The position numbers and the translations under genes are program-made. The notes beneath the pieces are model-generated. The model saw only the letters and a list, made by a program, of their open reading frames with translations, had not been told where the DNA came from and ran no database searches. This document shows positions 1-8,493 of a DNA stretch of 64,000 bases, one piece after another. Positions within the stretch are counted from its first letter, which is position 1, and each line of letters starts with the position of its first letter. Source of the DNA: CAZONU01 sp965370045 (GTDB taxonomy: Bacteria > Planctomycetota > SZUA-567 > JAKLDR01); contig CBDUSI010000006.1 in NCBI GenBank assembly GCA_965370045.1, positions 4,712 to 68,711 on the forward strand. The letters are read 5' to 3'.

Positions 1-1083
1 GTCGTCGGGGGCCACGTCCAGCAGGCGGCGGAGTTCGCGGGCCGCCTGGGCCAGCTTGCCCTTGTCGCGCAGCTGGCGCGCGGCCTTCTTGCAGCGCGCG
101 CGGGTGTCCTCGATTTCCGCGGGCGTGCGCTGGACGGCCATGATCCGCGAGTCGGTGTTGATGAAGGCCGGTCCCTCGGAGACGGTCCCGGAGACGCCCG
201 ACGGGCGGGCCGGCTCCTCGGCGGCGTCCAGGGGCATGGTCCGGCCGGGGTCGAAGGCCGGCTTGGAGTCCTGGGTGCCGGACAGCGCGCGGATCACCTC
301 GCCCATGGACTGGAAGCGCTCCTTGCGGTCCTTGGCCATCATCCTGACGATGATGTTGGAGATGCCCTCCGGCAACGTGGGCACGATCTTGTGGGGCGCG
401 GTGAGCGGCACGTGCTTGTGCCGGTACATCATGCTCATGGCCGTGTCCGCCTCGAAGGGCAGGCGCCCGGTGAGGCAGCGGTAGAAGGTGCCGCCCAGCG
501 AGTAGATGTCCGTGCGGCTGTCCAGGTCCCGCCCGTCGCACTGCTCGGGGGACATGTAGGCGGGAGTGCCCATCACCGCCTGGGTCTCGGTCATGGTGCT
601 GTCCAGCTCCTTGGCCAGGCCGAAGTCCGCGACCTTGACCACGTGTCCGGAAGTGAGCATGATGTTGTCGGGCTTGACGTCGCGGTGAATGATGTTCTGG
701 TTGGCGGCGCACTCCAGACCGCGGGCGGCCTGGAGGATCATCTCGGTGGCCTCGACGGGCTCGACCAGACCGCGCTTCTCGAGGAGCTCGGCGAGGCTGC
801 CGCCCTCGACCAGCTCCATGATCATATAGTGGCGGCCCTCCTGGTGGCCGACGTCGTAGACCCCCAGGATGTTGGGATGGTTGACCCTGGCGATGGCCCG
901 GGCCTCGCGCTGGAAGCGCTCCACGAACGAGGGGTTGTGGCCCAGGTGCTCGGCGAGGATCTTGACGGCCACGGTGCGGTCCAGCGAGAGCTGCTGGGCG
1001 CGGTAGACGAAGCCCATGCCGCCCTGGCCGATCTCCTCCTGGAGCTCGCAGCCGCCCAGGTTCACGCCCTGGAGCTCGTTCAC
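1..1083 (-). CDS. Serine/threonine protein kinase, cut by left window edge
   Basis: The frame stays open from a GTG at 1083 to the window edge (361 codons seen). It shows a complete Hanks-type kinase domain: glycine loop GQGGMGFVY, VAVKIL lysine, catalytic HRDVKPDN, VADFGLA, and AYMSPEQC in the activation segment. The kinase core ends near residue 270 and is followed by a low-complexity linker and a basic helical stretch that may begin a TPR region. The start GTG lies one base after the rpiB stop, so it is the last visible gene of the purine operon and is probably translated by coupling. It is likely a cytoplasmic or membrane-tethered signalling kinase; substrate unknown. The C-terminus is missing because the window ends. 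Confidence 0.9.
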   Translation of the reverse strand, partial: MNELQGVNLGGCELQEEIGQGGMGFVYRAQQLSLDRTVAVKILAEHLGHNPSFVERFQREARAIARVNHPNILGVYDVGHQEGRHYMIMELVEGGSLAELLEKRGLVEPVEATEMILQAARGLECAANQNIIHRDVKPDNIMLTSGHVVKVADFGLAKELDSTMTETQAVMGTPAYMSPEQCDGRDLDSRTDIYSLGGTFYRCLTGRLPFEADTAMSMMYRHKHVPLTAPHKIVPTLPEGISNIIVRMMAKDRKERFQSMGEVIRALSGTQDSKPAFDPGRTMPLDAAEEPARPSGVSGTVSEGPAFINTDSRIMAVQRTPAEIEDTRARCKKAARQLRDKGKLAQAARELRRLLDVAPDD

Positions 1084-1084
1084 G

Positions 1085-1537
1085 CTAGCCCTCGCTCCCG
1101 GCGCGCGCGGCGGCGTCGACCTTGGCCACGCGCCCGGCGTGGCGGCCGCCCTCGAAGGGCGTCTCCAGCCACAGGCCCAGCAGCCTGGCGGCGGCTTGCG
1201 GATCGAGCACCCGCCCGCCCAGGCACAGCACGTTGGCGTCGTTGTGCCGCCGGCTCATCCCGGCCGTGAACTCGTCGTGACAGACCGCCGCGCGTACCCC
1301 CCGGAACTTGTTGGCGGCCATGGACATGCCCAGCCCCGTCCCGCACATCAGGACGCCGCGGTCGGCCCCGCCGCCGGCGACCAGTCCGGCGACCCGGACG
1401 GCGAAGTCCGGGTAGTCGCAGCTCGCCGGCCCGTCCGTGCCGCAGTCGGCGACCTCCACGTCCCGGGCGCGCAGCTCCTCCAGGATGGCCCCCTTCAGCT
1501 CGAAGCCCGCGTGGTCGCAGCCCAGCGCTATTTTCAC
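1085..1537 (-). CDS. rpiB: Ribose-5-phosphate isomerase B (RpiB/LacAB family)
   Basis: This 150-residue protein interconverts ribose 5-phosphate and ribulose 5-phosphate, supplying PRPP for the purine genes beside it. It begins with the family signature GCDHAGFELK and has the active-site cysteine segment CGTGLGMSMAANK and the CHDEFTAGMSRRHNDAN region. Length matches RpiB (about 145-150). The start is a GTG whose TGA overlap (GTGA) with the upstream Sua5-phosphatase stop indicates translational coupling. RpiB, LacA and LacB sequences are similar, but the context with purD, purH and purM favours ribose 5-phosphate isomerase. Confidence 0.92.
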   Translation of the reverse strand: MKIALGCDHAGFELKGAILEELRARDVEVADCGTDGPASCDYPDFAVRVAGLVAGGGADRGVLMCGTGLGMSMAANKFRGVRAAVCHDEFTAGMSRRHNDANVLCLGGRVLDPQAAARLLGLWLETPFEGGRHAGRVAKVDAAARAGSEG

Positions 1538-2592
1538 GTCTTCACCGCCACGTTCTCCACCAGCGCCGCGATGCGGTCGCGGCATCGCCGGTAAGCATCG
1601 ATGTCCGCGCCGGCGGGGTCGAGCAGGTCCTCCTCGGGGTCCAGCTGCTCGATCCGCTCGCGGGCCTCGGGGACCATCTCGATTATAGTCTCCCGGTGGC
1701 GCGCGGTCATGGTGTAAATCCTGTCGGACGCGACGATCATGGTCACGGACAGAGGCCGGCTGCGATGGCCGGAGATGTCCACCCCGATCTCGGCCATCAC
1801 CTCGGTGGCCTGGGGGTTGACCTCGCCCTCGCGCATCACCCCGCTGCCCGCCGAGATCACCCGGTAAGAGCGCCCCCGCCGGCCGCGCGGGAAACGCCCG
1901 GCGCGCTCGGAGAGTATCTGCCCCAGCAGCGCCTCGGCCATGGGGCTGCGGCAGGAGTTCCCCGAGCAAACGAAGAGTATCTGGTAGTCCCGGGCGGCGA
2001 GCACCTCCTTCTCGCTGATGGACCCCTCGCGGAGCACCTCGATGTCGCTCTCGCGGACCAGGGCCACCGTGCTGGACTGGCCATGGTGGGCCTCGCCGCC
2101 GTCCAGCACCACGTCGATGTGCCCGCCCAGGTTCTGGAGCACCTCCTCGGCGGTGGTCGGCGGCTCGGCCCCCGAGCGGTTGGCGCTGGGGGCGGCCACC
2201 GGGCACTCCGCCCAGGCCACCACCGCGCGGGCCACCGGGTGGTCGGGCAGGCGCAGGCCCACGGTGCGGCCGTCGGGCAGGCGCACCACGATGGTCAGCG
2301 GTCCCGGCCAGAACATGCGCATCAGCTTGTGGGCCAGCTCGGGGACCTCGCCCACGTAGCGCTCCACGTGGTTCTCGTCGGGGATCATCAGCGCGTAGGG
2401 CTTGCCCGGGTCGCGCTGCTTGACCTCCGAGAGCCGCCGCAGGGCTGCCGTGTCGTCAGCGTTGGTGGCCAGTCCGTAGACGGTTTCCGTCGGGAAGGCC
2501 ACCAGCTTGCCGTCGCGCAGCGCGCGGGCCGCGGCGCGGATCTTGGCGTCGTCGTCGGGCGAGCCGTCCAGGCGCAGGACCTCGGTCTTCAT
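1534..2592 (-). CDS. Fusion of Sua5/YrdC threonylcarbamoyl-AMP synthase and low-molecular-weight phosphatase
   Basis: The protein has 352 residues. Residues about 10-200 form a YrdC/Sua5 domain (KLVAFPTETVYGLATNADD, KQRDPGKPYALMIP, PVAAPSANRSG), which makes threonylcarbamoyl-AMP for the t6A modification of tRNA. Residues about 210-350 form a low-molecular-weight protein tyrosine/arginine phosphatase domain with the P-loop CSGNSCRSP (CX5R) and a DPEEDLLDP aspartate loop. The start ATG overlaps the purD stop by 4 bases (ATGA) and the stop overlaps rpiB. The Sua5 part appears complete but lacks the C-terminal Sua5 domain, so it is YrdC-like. Why a phosphatase is attached is unknown; a link to regulation of the synthase or to protein arginine phosphate removal is speculation. 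Confidence 0.9.
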   Translation of the reverse strand: MKTEVLRLDGSPDDDAKIRAAARALRDGKLVAFPTETVYGLATNADDTAALRRLSEVKQRDPGKPYALMIPDENHVERYVGEVPELAHKLMRMFWPGPLTIVVRLPDGRTVGLRLPDHPVARAVVAWAECPVAAPSANRSGAEPPTTAEEVLQNLGGHIDVVLDGGEAHHGQSSTVALVRESDIEVLREGSISEKEVLAARDYQILFVCSGNSCRSPMAEALLGQILSERAGRFPRGRRGRSYRVISAGSGVMREGEVNPQATEVMAEIGVDISGHRSRPLSVTMIVASDRIYTMTARHRETIIEMVPEARERIEQLDPEEDLLDPAGADIDAYRRCRDRIAALVENVAVKT

Positions 2593-3896
2593 GCCGGGCT
2601 GGACTTCTTTTCTCGCGCCAGGGCGCGGGCGGCGATGTCCCGGCGGAAGTGAGCCCCGCCCTCGAATTCGATCGCGGCGACCGCCCGGTAGGCGCGGTCG
2701 GCCGCGGCGCGGACGTCCTCGCCCAGCGCGGTAACGCCCAGCACCCGCCCGCCGGAGGTGACCACCTCTCCGCCCTTCAGCGCGGTGCCCGCGTGAAAGA
2801 CATTGACGTTCTCCATCCGGGCCGCGGCCCCCAGCCCGGTGATGGCCCGGCCCTTCTCGTACTTGCCGGGGTAACCAGGGCTGGCCATCACCACGCAGAC
2901 CGAGGGACGCTCGTCGAGCTCGATCTCGCACTCCGCGAGCCGGCCGTTGACAGTGGCGGTCAGGAGCTCCACCAGGTCGCTCTTGATGCGCATCATCTGC
3001 GGCTGGGTCTCGGGATCGCCGAAGCGGCAGTTGAACTCCAGGAGCTTGGGCCCCGAGGCGGTGATCATCAGCCCGGCGTAGAGCACGCCTTTGTAAGGCC
3101 GGCCGGCCTTGGCCATCTCGTGCACCGCGGGGACGATTATCTCCCTGACCGCCGCGTCCAGGACCTCCGGGGTGGCCACCGGCGCGGGTGAGTAGGCGCC
3201 CATGCCTCCCGTGTTGGGGCCCGCGTCGCCGTCCAGGGCACGCTTGTGGTCCTGGCTGGAGGGCAAGAGCGCCACGGTGCGCCCGTCGACCAGGGCCAGC
3301 AGCGAAAGCTCCTCGCCGACCAGCTTCTCCTCGATGACCACCTCGCTGCCGGCCTCGCCGAAGGCGCCGTCGGTCAGGCAGGCGCGCACCGCGGCGCGGG
3401 CATGGTCCTCGGTCTCGGCCATGATCACGCCCTTGCCGGCGGCCAGGCCCGAGGCCTTGACCACCAGGGGCGCGCCCTTCTCCTGGATGTACCAGTCGGC
3501 CTGCTCCACGTCGCTGAACACCTGGAAGTCGGCCGAGGGGATGCCCGCCTTGCGGGCCAGCTGCTTGCAGAAGCTCTTGGAGCCCTCCAGCTCGGCGGCC
3601 CGCCGGGTGGGGCCGAAGGCCGGGATGCGTTCCTCCTTGAGGCGGTCGACCAGTCCGGCGACCAGGGCCATCTCGGGGCCGACCACCACCAGCCCGGGGC
3701 GCTCGGCGCGCGCGAAGCGCAGCAGCTCGTCGATGTTCTCGGCGCCGATGTCCACGCACTCGGCCAGCTCACTGATGCCCGCGTTGCCCGGCGCGCACCA
3801 CAGCTTCGCGCAGCGCGGCGACTGGGCCAGCTTCCACGCCAGGGCGTGCTCGCGCCCGCCGCCCCCGACTACCAGTATCTTGACGGGTTCGCTCAT
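2589..3896 (-). CDS. purD: Phosphoribosylamine-glycine ligase
   Basis: PurD joins glycine to 5-phosphoribosylamine with ATP, the second step of de novo purine synthesis. The 435-residue protein opens with the nucleotide-binding start KILVVGGGGREHALAWKLA and has an ATP-grasp core (GKGVIMAET, GPNTGGMGAYSPAP, LEFNCRFGDPETQP). Length is normal for the family (about 425-430). The start ATG overlaps the stop of the small membrane-protein gene by 4 bases, and its own stop overlaps the Sua5 fusion, so the operon is read as one coupled unit with purH and purM upstream. Confidence 0.96.
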   Translation of the reverse strand: MSEPVKILVVGGGGREHALAWKLAQSPRCAKLWCAPGNAGISELAECVDIGAENIDELLRFARAERPGLVVVGPEMALVAGLVDRLKEERIPAFGPTRRAAELEGSKSFCKQLARKAGIPSADFQVFSDVEQADWYIQEKGAPLVVKASGLAAGKGVIMAETEDHARAAVRACLTDGAFGEAGSEVVIEEKLVGEELSLLALVDGRTVALLPSSQDHKRALDGDAGPNTGGMGAYSPAPVATPEVLDAAVREIIVPAVHEMAKAGRPYKGVLYAGLMITASGPKLLEFNCRFGDPETQPQMMRIKSDLVELLTATVNGRLAECEIELDERPSVCVVMASPGYPGKYEKGRAITGLGAAARMENVNVFHAGTALKGGEVVTSGGRVLGVTALGEDVRAAADRAYRAVAAIEFEGGAHFRRDIAARALAREKKSSPA

Positions 3897-4264
3897 GTCC
3901 TCGACTTCTTCCTCCGACTCGTAGTCCGCTTCTCCTTCGCCGGCTCCGGCGGGGGAGGGGGAGGAGGCGGCGGCGGTGGGGGAGGGGCCGCCGAGAAGCT
4001 GCGCATCGGCGGGTCCACGTCAATGCTCACGGTGCACAGCACCCGCTGGACCACCTGGTAGACCAGCGCGGCGGTGCCCAGCACGACCAGCACCGTGCCG
4101 CACACTTTGGGTATCCACAGCCAGGCGCTTGCGGAGGCCTGCCCCCCGTAGCTCAGCGGCACCGTGCCGGTGGCCCTGAGCAGAATGCCGGCGCCCAGGC
4201 CCGCGACCAGGATCGCGCCCAGCAGCTTGAGAAAGCCCCCGATCTCCGCCTTGAGAGTGTCCAT
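3893..4264 (-). CDS. Small two-helix membrane protein with polyproline tail
   Basis: I do not recognise this 123-residue protein. Two hydrophobic segments (about residues 12-30 and 45-70) predict a hairpin in the inner membrane. The tail has a run of 13 prolines (residues about 93-107) followed by a lysine/arginine-rich end, so the C-terminus may be a flexible cytoplasmic arm. It sits between purH and purD in the purine operon with an 11-base gap upstream and a 4-base overlap downstream. Its job there is unknown. The run of CCT/CCC codons (about 3944-3988) is low complexity and could vary in length between strains. Confidence 0.7.
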   Translation of the reverse strand: MDTLKAEIGGFLKLLGAILVAGLGAGILLRATGTVPLSYGGQASASAWLWIPKVCGTVLVVLGTAALVYQVVQRVLCTVSIDVDPPMRSFSAAPPPPPPPPPPPPPEPAKEKRTTSRRKKSRT

Positions 4265-4275
4265 GTCGAGTCCTC

Positions 4276-4890
4276 CTACTTCCCGCCCAGATATTGCTCC
4301 TCGAGGTAGCCGGCGATCTTGGAGTCGTAGCCGCTGGTGCGGCTGAACACCTTAAACGCCAGCTCGTTGCGAAGCGCCTGGCTGGTCGCGCCGCCCGAGG
4401 CTTTCATCTCGGCGATGACCCGGGAGTAGTCCGCGGGATCGACCAGCACGGTGACGTAGGCGTGGTTCTTGGCCGCCGAGCGCAGCATGGTCGGGCCGCC
4501 GATGTCGATGTTCTCGATGGCGTCTTCCAGGGTCACGTCCGGCTTGGCGATGGTGGCCTCGAAGGGGTAGAGGTTGACCACCACCATGTCGATGTCCTCG
4601 ACGCCCTGCTCCTCTTTCTGCTTGACGTGCTCGGGGTTGTCACGGATGTACAGCAGCGCCCCGTGTACCTTGGGGTGCAGGGTCTTGACCCGGCCGTCCA
4701 TCATCTCCGGGAAGCCGGTGTAGTCGTCCACGCTGCGCACCGCGACGCCGGCCTCGGCCAGCTTCCGGGCGGTGCCGCCAGTGGAAAGAATCTCCACGCC
4801 CAGGTTCACGAGCTCCCTGGCGAATTCCACGACGCCATCCTTGTCCCAGACGCTGACCAGCGCGCGCTTGATCTTGACCTCGCTCGGCAT
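4276..4890 (-). CDS. purH: Stand-alone IMP cyclohydrolase domain (PurH N-terminal half)
   Basis: The 204-residue protein matches only the MGS-like IMP cyclohydrolase domain of PurH: LVSVWDKDGVVEFAREL, ILSTGGTARKL, GFPEMMDGRVKTLHPKVHGA and NIDIGGPTMLRSAAKNH. It closes the ring of FAICAR to give IMP. A normal bacterial PurH is about 510-530 residues because an AICAR formyltransferase domain follows. Here the frame stops right after the first domain with no remnant downstream, so this is a split arrangement rather than a fresh truncation. The formyltransferase must be elsewhere, or be of the archaeal PurP type. It lies 22 bases after purM. Confidence 0.92.
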   Translation of the reverse strand: MPSEVKIKRALVSVWDKDGVVEFARELVNLGVEILSTGGTARKLAEAGVAVRSVDDYTGFPEMMDGRVKTLHPKVHGALLYIRDNPEHVKQKEEQGVEDIDMVVVNLYPFEATIAKPDVTLEDAIENIDIGGPTMLRSAAKNHAYVTVLVDPADYSRVIAEMKASGGATSQALRNELAFKVFSRTSGYDSKIAGYLEEQYLGGK

Positions 4891-4912
4891 CGGTGCTTTT
4901 TCCTCTCCGCGG

Positions 4913-5995
4913 CTAGACCAGTTCGAACTCTTGCTTCCCCGAGCGCTCGACGATCTCGCCGATCCGCCAGGTGGGGACCTTGAGCCTTCTCAGGCGGCGG
5001 GCGATGGCCGCGCTGTAGTACTCCGGGCAGACCAGGACCATGCCCACGCCCATGTTGAAGGTGCGGAACATCTCCGCCTCCTCGACCTCGCCGACGCGGC
5101 GGATGAACTCGAAGATCGGCGGCACCGGCCAGGAACCCTTGACCACCCGCGCGGCCAGGCCCTTGGGCAAGACGCGTGGGACGTTGCCGGGCAGCCCGCC
5201 GCCAGTAATGTGCGCCAGGCACTTGACCACCTTCTTGACCTTGTACTCCCCGAACACCTTAAAAAGAGGATCGACGTAGATGCGCGTGGGCGTCAGCAGC
5301 TCCTCGCCCAGCGTGCGGCCCAGCTCGGCGACCCGGCTGTCCAGCTTCCAGCCGCCGGTCTCCAGCAGCGCCTTGCGCACCAGGCTGAAACCGTTTGAAT
5401 GCAGCCCGGTCGAGGCCAAACCCAGAATGACGTCGCCGGCCTCTACTTTGGAGCCGTCGATCATCTTGTGCTTCTCGACGATGCCGACTGCGAAGCCGGC
5501 CAGGTCGTAGTCGTCGTCGGGCATGCAGCCGGGGTGCTCGGCGGTCTCCCCGCCCAGGAGCGCGCAGCGCGCCTTCTTGCAACCCGTGGCGATGCCCTTG
5601 ACTACCTGCTCGCCGAGCTCCGGGTCCAGCTTGCCGGTGACGAAGTAGTCCAGAAAGAACAGCGGCGTGGCCCCGGTGACCACCAAATCGTTGACGCACA
5701 TGGCCACCAGGTCGATGCCCACCGTGTCGTGCTTGTTCACGCCCATGGCGATTTGCAGCTTGGTGCCCACGCCATCAGTCGCGGCCACCAGCACCGGCGA
5801 GCGCAGGCGCTTGCCGAGGAGCCCCAGGGCCCCGTCGATCTGGAAGGCGCCGGCGAAGCCGCCGATATCCGAGAGCACCGCCGGCCCGTAGGTCGAGCGG
5901 CACAGCCGTTTGATGCGCTTGATGAGGCGGTCGCCGGCGGCAATATCAACGCCCGCGTCGCGGTAGGTCAGTCCTCGCTTTTTGCCGGCGGCCAA
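4913..5995 (-). CDS. purM: Phosphoribosylformylglycinamidine cyclo-ligase
   Basis: PurM makes aminoimidazole ribonucleotide from FGAM and ATP in purine synthesis. The 360-residue protein has the family landmarks LTYRDAGVDI at the N-terminus, VAATDGVGTKLQIA, the DLVAMCVNDLVVTGA segment and GGETAEHPGCM (usual form GGETAEMPG). Length fits PurM (about 345-360). It is the first gene of the minus-strand operon; a promoter-like pair lies just upstream at 6033-6060. The ATG at 5995 is the first in frame and fits the conserved N-terminus. Confidence 0.95.
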   Translation of the reverse strand: MAAGKKRGLTYRDAGVDIAAGDRLIKRIKRLCRSTYGPAVLSDIGGFAGAFQIDGALGLLGKRLRSPVLVAATDGVGTKLQIAMGVNKHDTVGIDLVAMCVNDLVVTGATPLFFLDYFVTGKLDPELGEQVVKGIATGCKKARCALLGGETAEHPGCMPDDDYDLAGFAVGIVEKHKMIDGSKVEAGDVILGLASTGLHSNGFSLVRKALLETGGWKLDSRVAELGRTLGEELLTPTRIYVDPLFKVFGEYKVKKVVKCLAHITGGGLPGNVPRVLPKGLAARVVKGSWPVPPIFEFIRRVGEVEEAEMFRTFNMGVGMVLVCPEYYSAAIARRLRRLKVPTWRIGEIVERSGKQEFELV

Positions 5996-6032
5996 GGCGT
6001 TTTCCCCTGCAAAGGACCCGGTTCAGCGGGCT

Positions 6033-6060
6033 AGTCTAATTGTCCGGATTGACCCGTCAA
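6033..6060 (-). promoter_or_regulatory. Putative sigma70 promoter of the purM operon
   Basis: On the minus strand a TTGACG -35 element (6060-6055) is followed after 16 bases by TAGACT (6038-6033). It lies about 40 bases before the purM start and is the only good match in the gap between purM and the gene at 6157. Confidence 0.5.
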
Positions 6061-6156
6061 GCTGAGAACCCGGAGGGGGCCGCAAGCCCTCATGTTTGGG
6101 GAGGATGGGGGAGGGGAGGGGGGCGCAAGGGAGACGCGGCTGCGGAGCGGGATTCG

Positions 6157-6918
6157 CTAGTGATTCATCGCCTCGTGAAGCGCAACCAGGAGATCTAGCG
6201 TGTGGTCGAAGAAGTACATCGCAAGACGACATATCATGTTGTGCTCACCTCTTATCATCACGCCCTCCTTGAGGTCGATCATCGTCGGCCCCAACTTGAC
6301 TTTCAAGGTGATGGACGAAACGCCGTTGTTGTGGGTAAGGGCGTTCCGAATCGTGAATAGGCAAAGCAACGTGTCGAAGACGTCTTTCGTAACCAGTTCA
6401 TGTGTCTGTGCTCGCTCAAGTACGCGTCGCATCGTGTTGATCGGTGGCAAACTCTTGAGGAATCTGCGGATCTTCTTTATCCCCGCGATAGCACAAATGG
6501 CTGGGTCAGCCAGGAGTGCTTCAGCGCGAGCGATGTATTTCTCCTTCCGATGCAGGAAGGCATACCAATCGCTTTCGGGGTACTCATTGACAAGGGTTGA
6601 AAAGGCGAATTCGAAAGCAGATATAACGCTGATGTAGTGGTGCTTCTGTAGAATGATCATTCGGTTCATCTCTTCCGGATGATTGACTACGTCCGCCCGT
6701 GGAAACGGGAATGCCCCTGCGTAGTGGTCCAAGAGTTCCATGGCGATCACACTACCATTGGAAACCATTGCATCATAGTCGCGAATGATGGTATGCACCC
6801 CACCCCTTGCGTCCTTCTTGACCAAGGCCAGGTATTGAGTTGCCAGGCATGTGAATAGGTCGGCGCACTGCACTCCGCGATTCTTCCGCTCACTCATATC
6901 CGGCATTTTCGGCCCCAC
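6157..6918 (-). CDS. Unknown protein with HEPN-like RxxxxH motif
   Basis: I do not recognise this protein of up to 253 residues. It is largely helical and contains RNALTHNNG near residue 198, the RxxxxH pattern that marks HEPN-type RNases and their inactive relatives in abortive infection and toxin systems. Base composition is clearly lower in G+C than its neighbours, which suggests transfer. Several ATGs lie near the N-terminus (6918, 6906, 6897) and no strong ribosome-binding site separates them. It stands alone, with a 161-base gap before purM and the 7119 gene diverging away. A defence role is possible but is inferred from one motif. Confidence 0.7.
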   Translation of the reverse strand: MGPKMPDMSERKNRGVQCADLFTCLATQYLALVKKDARGGVHTIIRDYDAMVSNGSVIAMELLDHYAGAFPFPRADVVNHPEEMNRMIILQKHHYISVISAFEFAFSTLVNEYPESDWYAFLHRKEKYIARAEALLADPAICAIAGIKKIRRFLKSLPPINTMRRVLERAQTHELVTKDVFDTLLCLFTIRNALTHNNGVSSITLKVKLGPTMIDLKEGVMIRGEHNMICRLAMYFFDHTLDLLVALHEAMNH

Positions 6919-7063
6919 CCACTTTCGATTCCTCGGCCCATTTCCAACTAATCAAGTATGAGGCCTTCAGCGCGGGAAGTCAACGGCCGGGCGCCTACGA
7001 GGAATGCCCCTCATAAGGGGGGGGCGCCCAGCAGTGAGCCGGGGCGGAGAAACCGGGGGGGGG

Positions 7064-7092
7064 TTGTCAGGCGGAGCGCGGACGGCTATAAT
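7064..7092 (+). promoter_or_regulatory. Putative sigma70 promoter for the 7119 gene
   Basis: TTGTCA (7064-7069), a 17-base spacer and TATAAT (7087-7092) form an almost perfect promoter. The coding start lies 27 bases further on, after a GGAGGAG ribosome-binding site. Confidence 0.7.
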
Positions 7093-7118
7093 CGCAGACC
7101 GCGTGCCGGAGGAGAACT

Positions 7119-8297
7119 ATGCCCGTCGTAGCTAAGGAAGCAGATGTCGCGAAAGGGAAGCGGGTCACTATCGAAGGGAAGGTGGTATTCGGAGTTGGGC
7201 CGGGCAAGAAACGGCAAGACGCGTCACTCTTAACCGCGCCCCTTTGGTATGAGGGGCCGGACTATTCCAATACGCACGGGTGGGCGCATCTGTTCAGAGG
7301 CTCAAAAGCTACCGTCCATTTGAAGAAAGCCAAGGGCTACGTCCTCAGCAAGGTGGGCGCGTATGTCTTCGACGAGGCGGTAAGATATCTTTGTTTCAGG
7401 ATACAAGTCTCCTACGACCAGCGCAACTGGGAGACTGTCGCAACCAAAGGAGAAGATGACCCTCACAAGACGACGAATGAGCGGGGCACCGGGAAGTTTG
7501 AAGTCGTGCTTCCGAAGGAGCTACGTGGCCGGCGGTGGCGCTACATGCGATTCGAAGTACTCGGCAAGCAGGAGATCCACGTCGTGCGTCTCCACGCTTT
7601 TTCTTACGTTGAACACGCCCTCGTCCCCACAGAAGACGCGCCGACTGGTACCCGCGAAGAGGCACCTGGCCTGTTCGGCAGGTTCATTGCCGGTGTCCGC
7701 GATCTAGCTACGGAATACCGAAAGGCCATCATCGGTACGCTCATAGGATTCATGGTAGCCGGTGCTCTCGCTGGAACGGCATGGGGCCTTAACCGAGTAC
7801 TTGGATGGCCCCCGATGAGCGAAACACTTGAAGGTACTGCTCAACTAGGGGGCGTAGCAGGGGTTGCTCTTGGCATCATACTCCTTGTGCTCTACGTGAA
7901 GAAGATATGCGCTGGGCTACTGCATGCTATGATCGCCACTATGTCTTGGTTTTGGCGAAGGCGGCGGGGAATAGCGCTGACTGTCTTAGCCTGCGCGGCC
8001 ACTGTTCTGCTGTGGGCAAGGTACAGGGATTTGTACGTGCTTGGCCTCAGTGCTCTATTTCTGCTCCTGGGCGTCCTCGCTTCTTGGTGGCTCCGGCGGG
8101 ACGAGCCTAAGTCAACGCTAGAGGAGGCAGGCACATTCAACACAGAACACGAGGCCGTGTCTCTCGCCGATATACAAAAGGTGATCGCCAAAAAGAAGGA
8201 ATTGATCGCCAAGGAGGAGAAGCAGACGGCAAACCTTGAAGCTATTGTCAGTCGATTCATGAGACAAGAGAAGGAAAGGCAGCAGGGCCAACCTTGA
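7119..8297 (+). CDS. Membrane protein with discoidin-like N-terminal domain
   Basis: The 392-residue protein is not a family I can name. Residues about 30-170 look like a discoidin (F5/8 type C) galactose-binding beta-sandwich: WAHLFRGSKATVHLKKAKG, then VSYDQRNWETVATKG and RYMRFEVLGKQEIHVVRLHA. After it come hydrophobic segments near residues 205-225, 240-265 and 285-330, then a charged C-terminal helix that could form a coiled coil. The start ATG has a strong GGAGGAG site and an upstream promoter. G+C is lower than in the surrounding genes, as in the HEPN-like gene across the divergent gap, so both may have been acquired. It is probably an inner-membrane protein that binds a ligand or senses one. 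Confidence 0.75.
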   Translation: MPVVAKEADVAKGKRVTIEGKVVFGVGPGKKRQDASLLTAPLWYEGPDYSNTHGWAHLFRGSKATVHLKKAKGYVLSKVGAYVFDEAVRYLCFRIQVSYDQRNWETVATKGEDDPHKTTNERGTGKFEVVLPKELRGRRWRYMRFEVLGKQEIHVVRLHAFSYVEHALVPTEDAPTGTREEAPGLFGRFIAGVRDLATEYRKAIIGTLIGFMVAGALAGTAWGLNRVLGWPPMSETLEGTAQLGGVAGVALGIILLVLYVKKICAGLLHAMIATMSWFWRRRRGIALTVLACAATVLLWARYRDLYVLGLSALFLLLGVLASWWLRRDEPKSTLEEAGTFNTEHEAVSLADIQKVIAKKKELIAKEEKQTANLEAIVSRFMRQEKERQQGQP

Positions 8298-8493
8298 GCG
8301 ACGACCTAACAGCTAGAGTGTAAGGCATTCACCTGCCCCACGGAGCACGTTTCCGAGACACAGCACGATTTCCGGGCTGCGCCTCGGGGCCTCAGGCGCC
8401 TGTCTCTCATCGCTTTCTATTTCGCGCATCCCATTATATATCAGCCTATTACGCACTATAGATCACCCGCCGCATTTATTCTGATAATTCCGC
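8298..8493. other. Intergenic stretch without a gene
   Basis: No convincing reading frame was found. The sequence becomes AT-rich near 8420-8480 just before a consensus promoter, as expected for an upstream promoter region. No clear terminator for the 7119 gene is visible. Confidence 0.5.

Noticed and set aside
3944..3988. The proline run as a sequencing artefact
   Set aside because: It mixes CCT, CCC and CCG codons and keeps the frame with overlaps at both ends of the gene, so it is more likely genuine low complexity.
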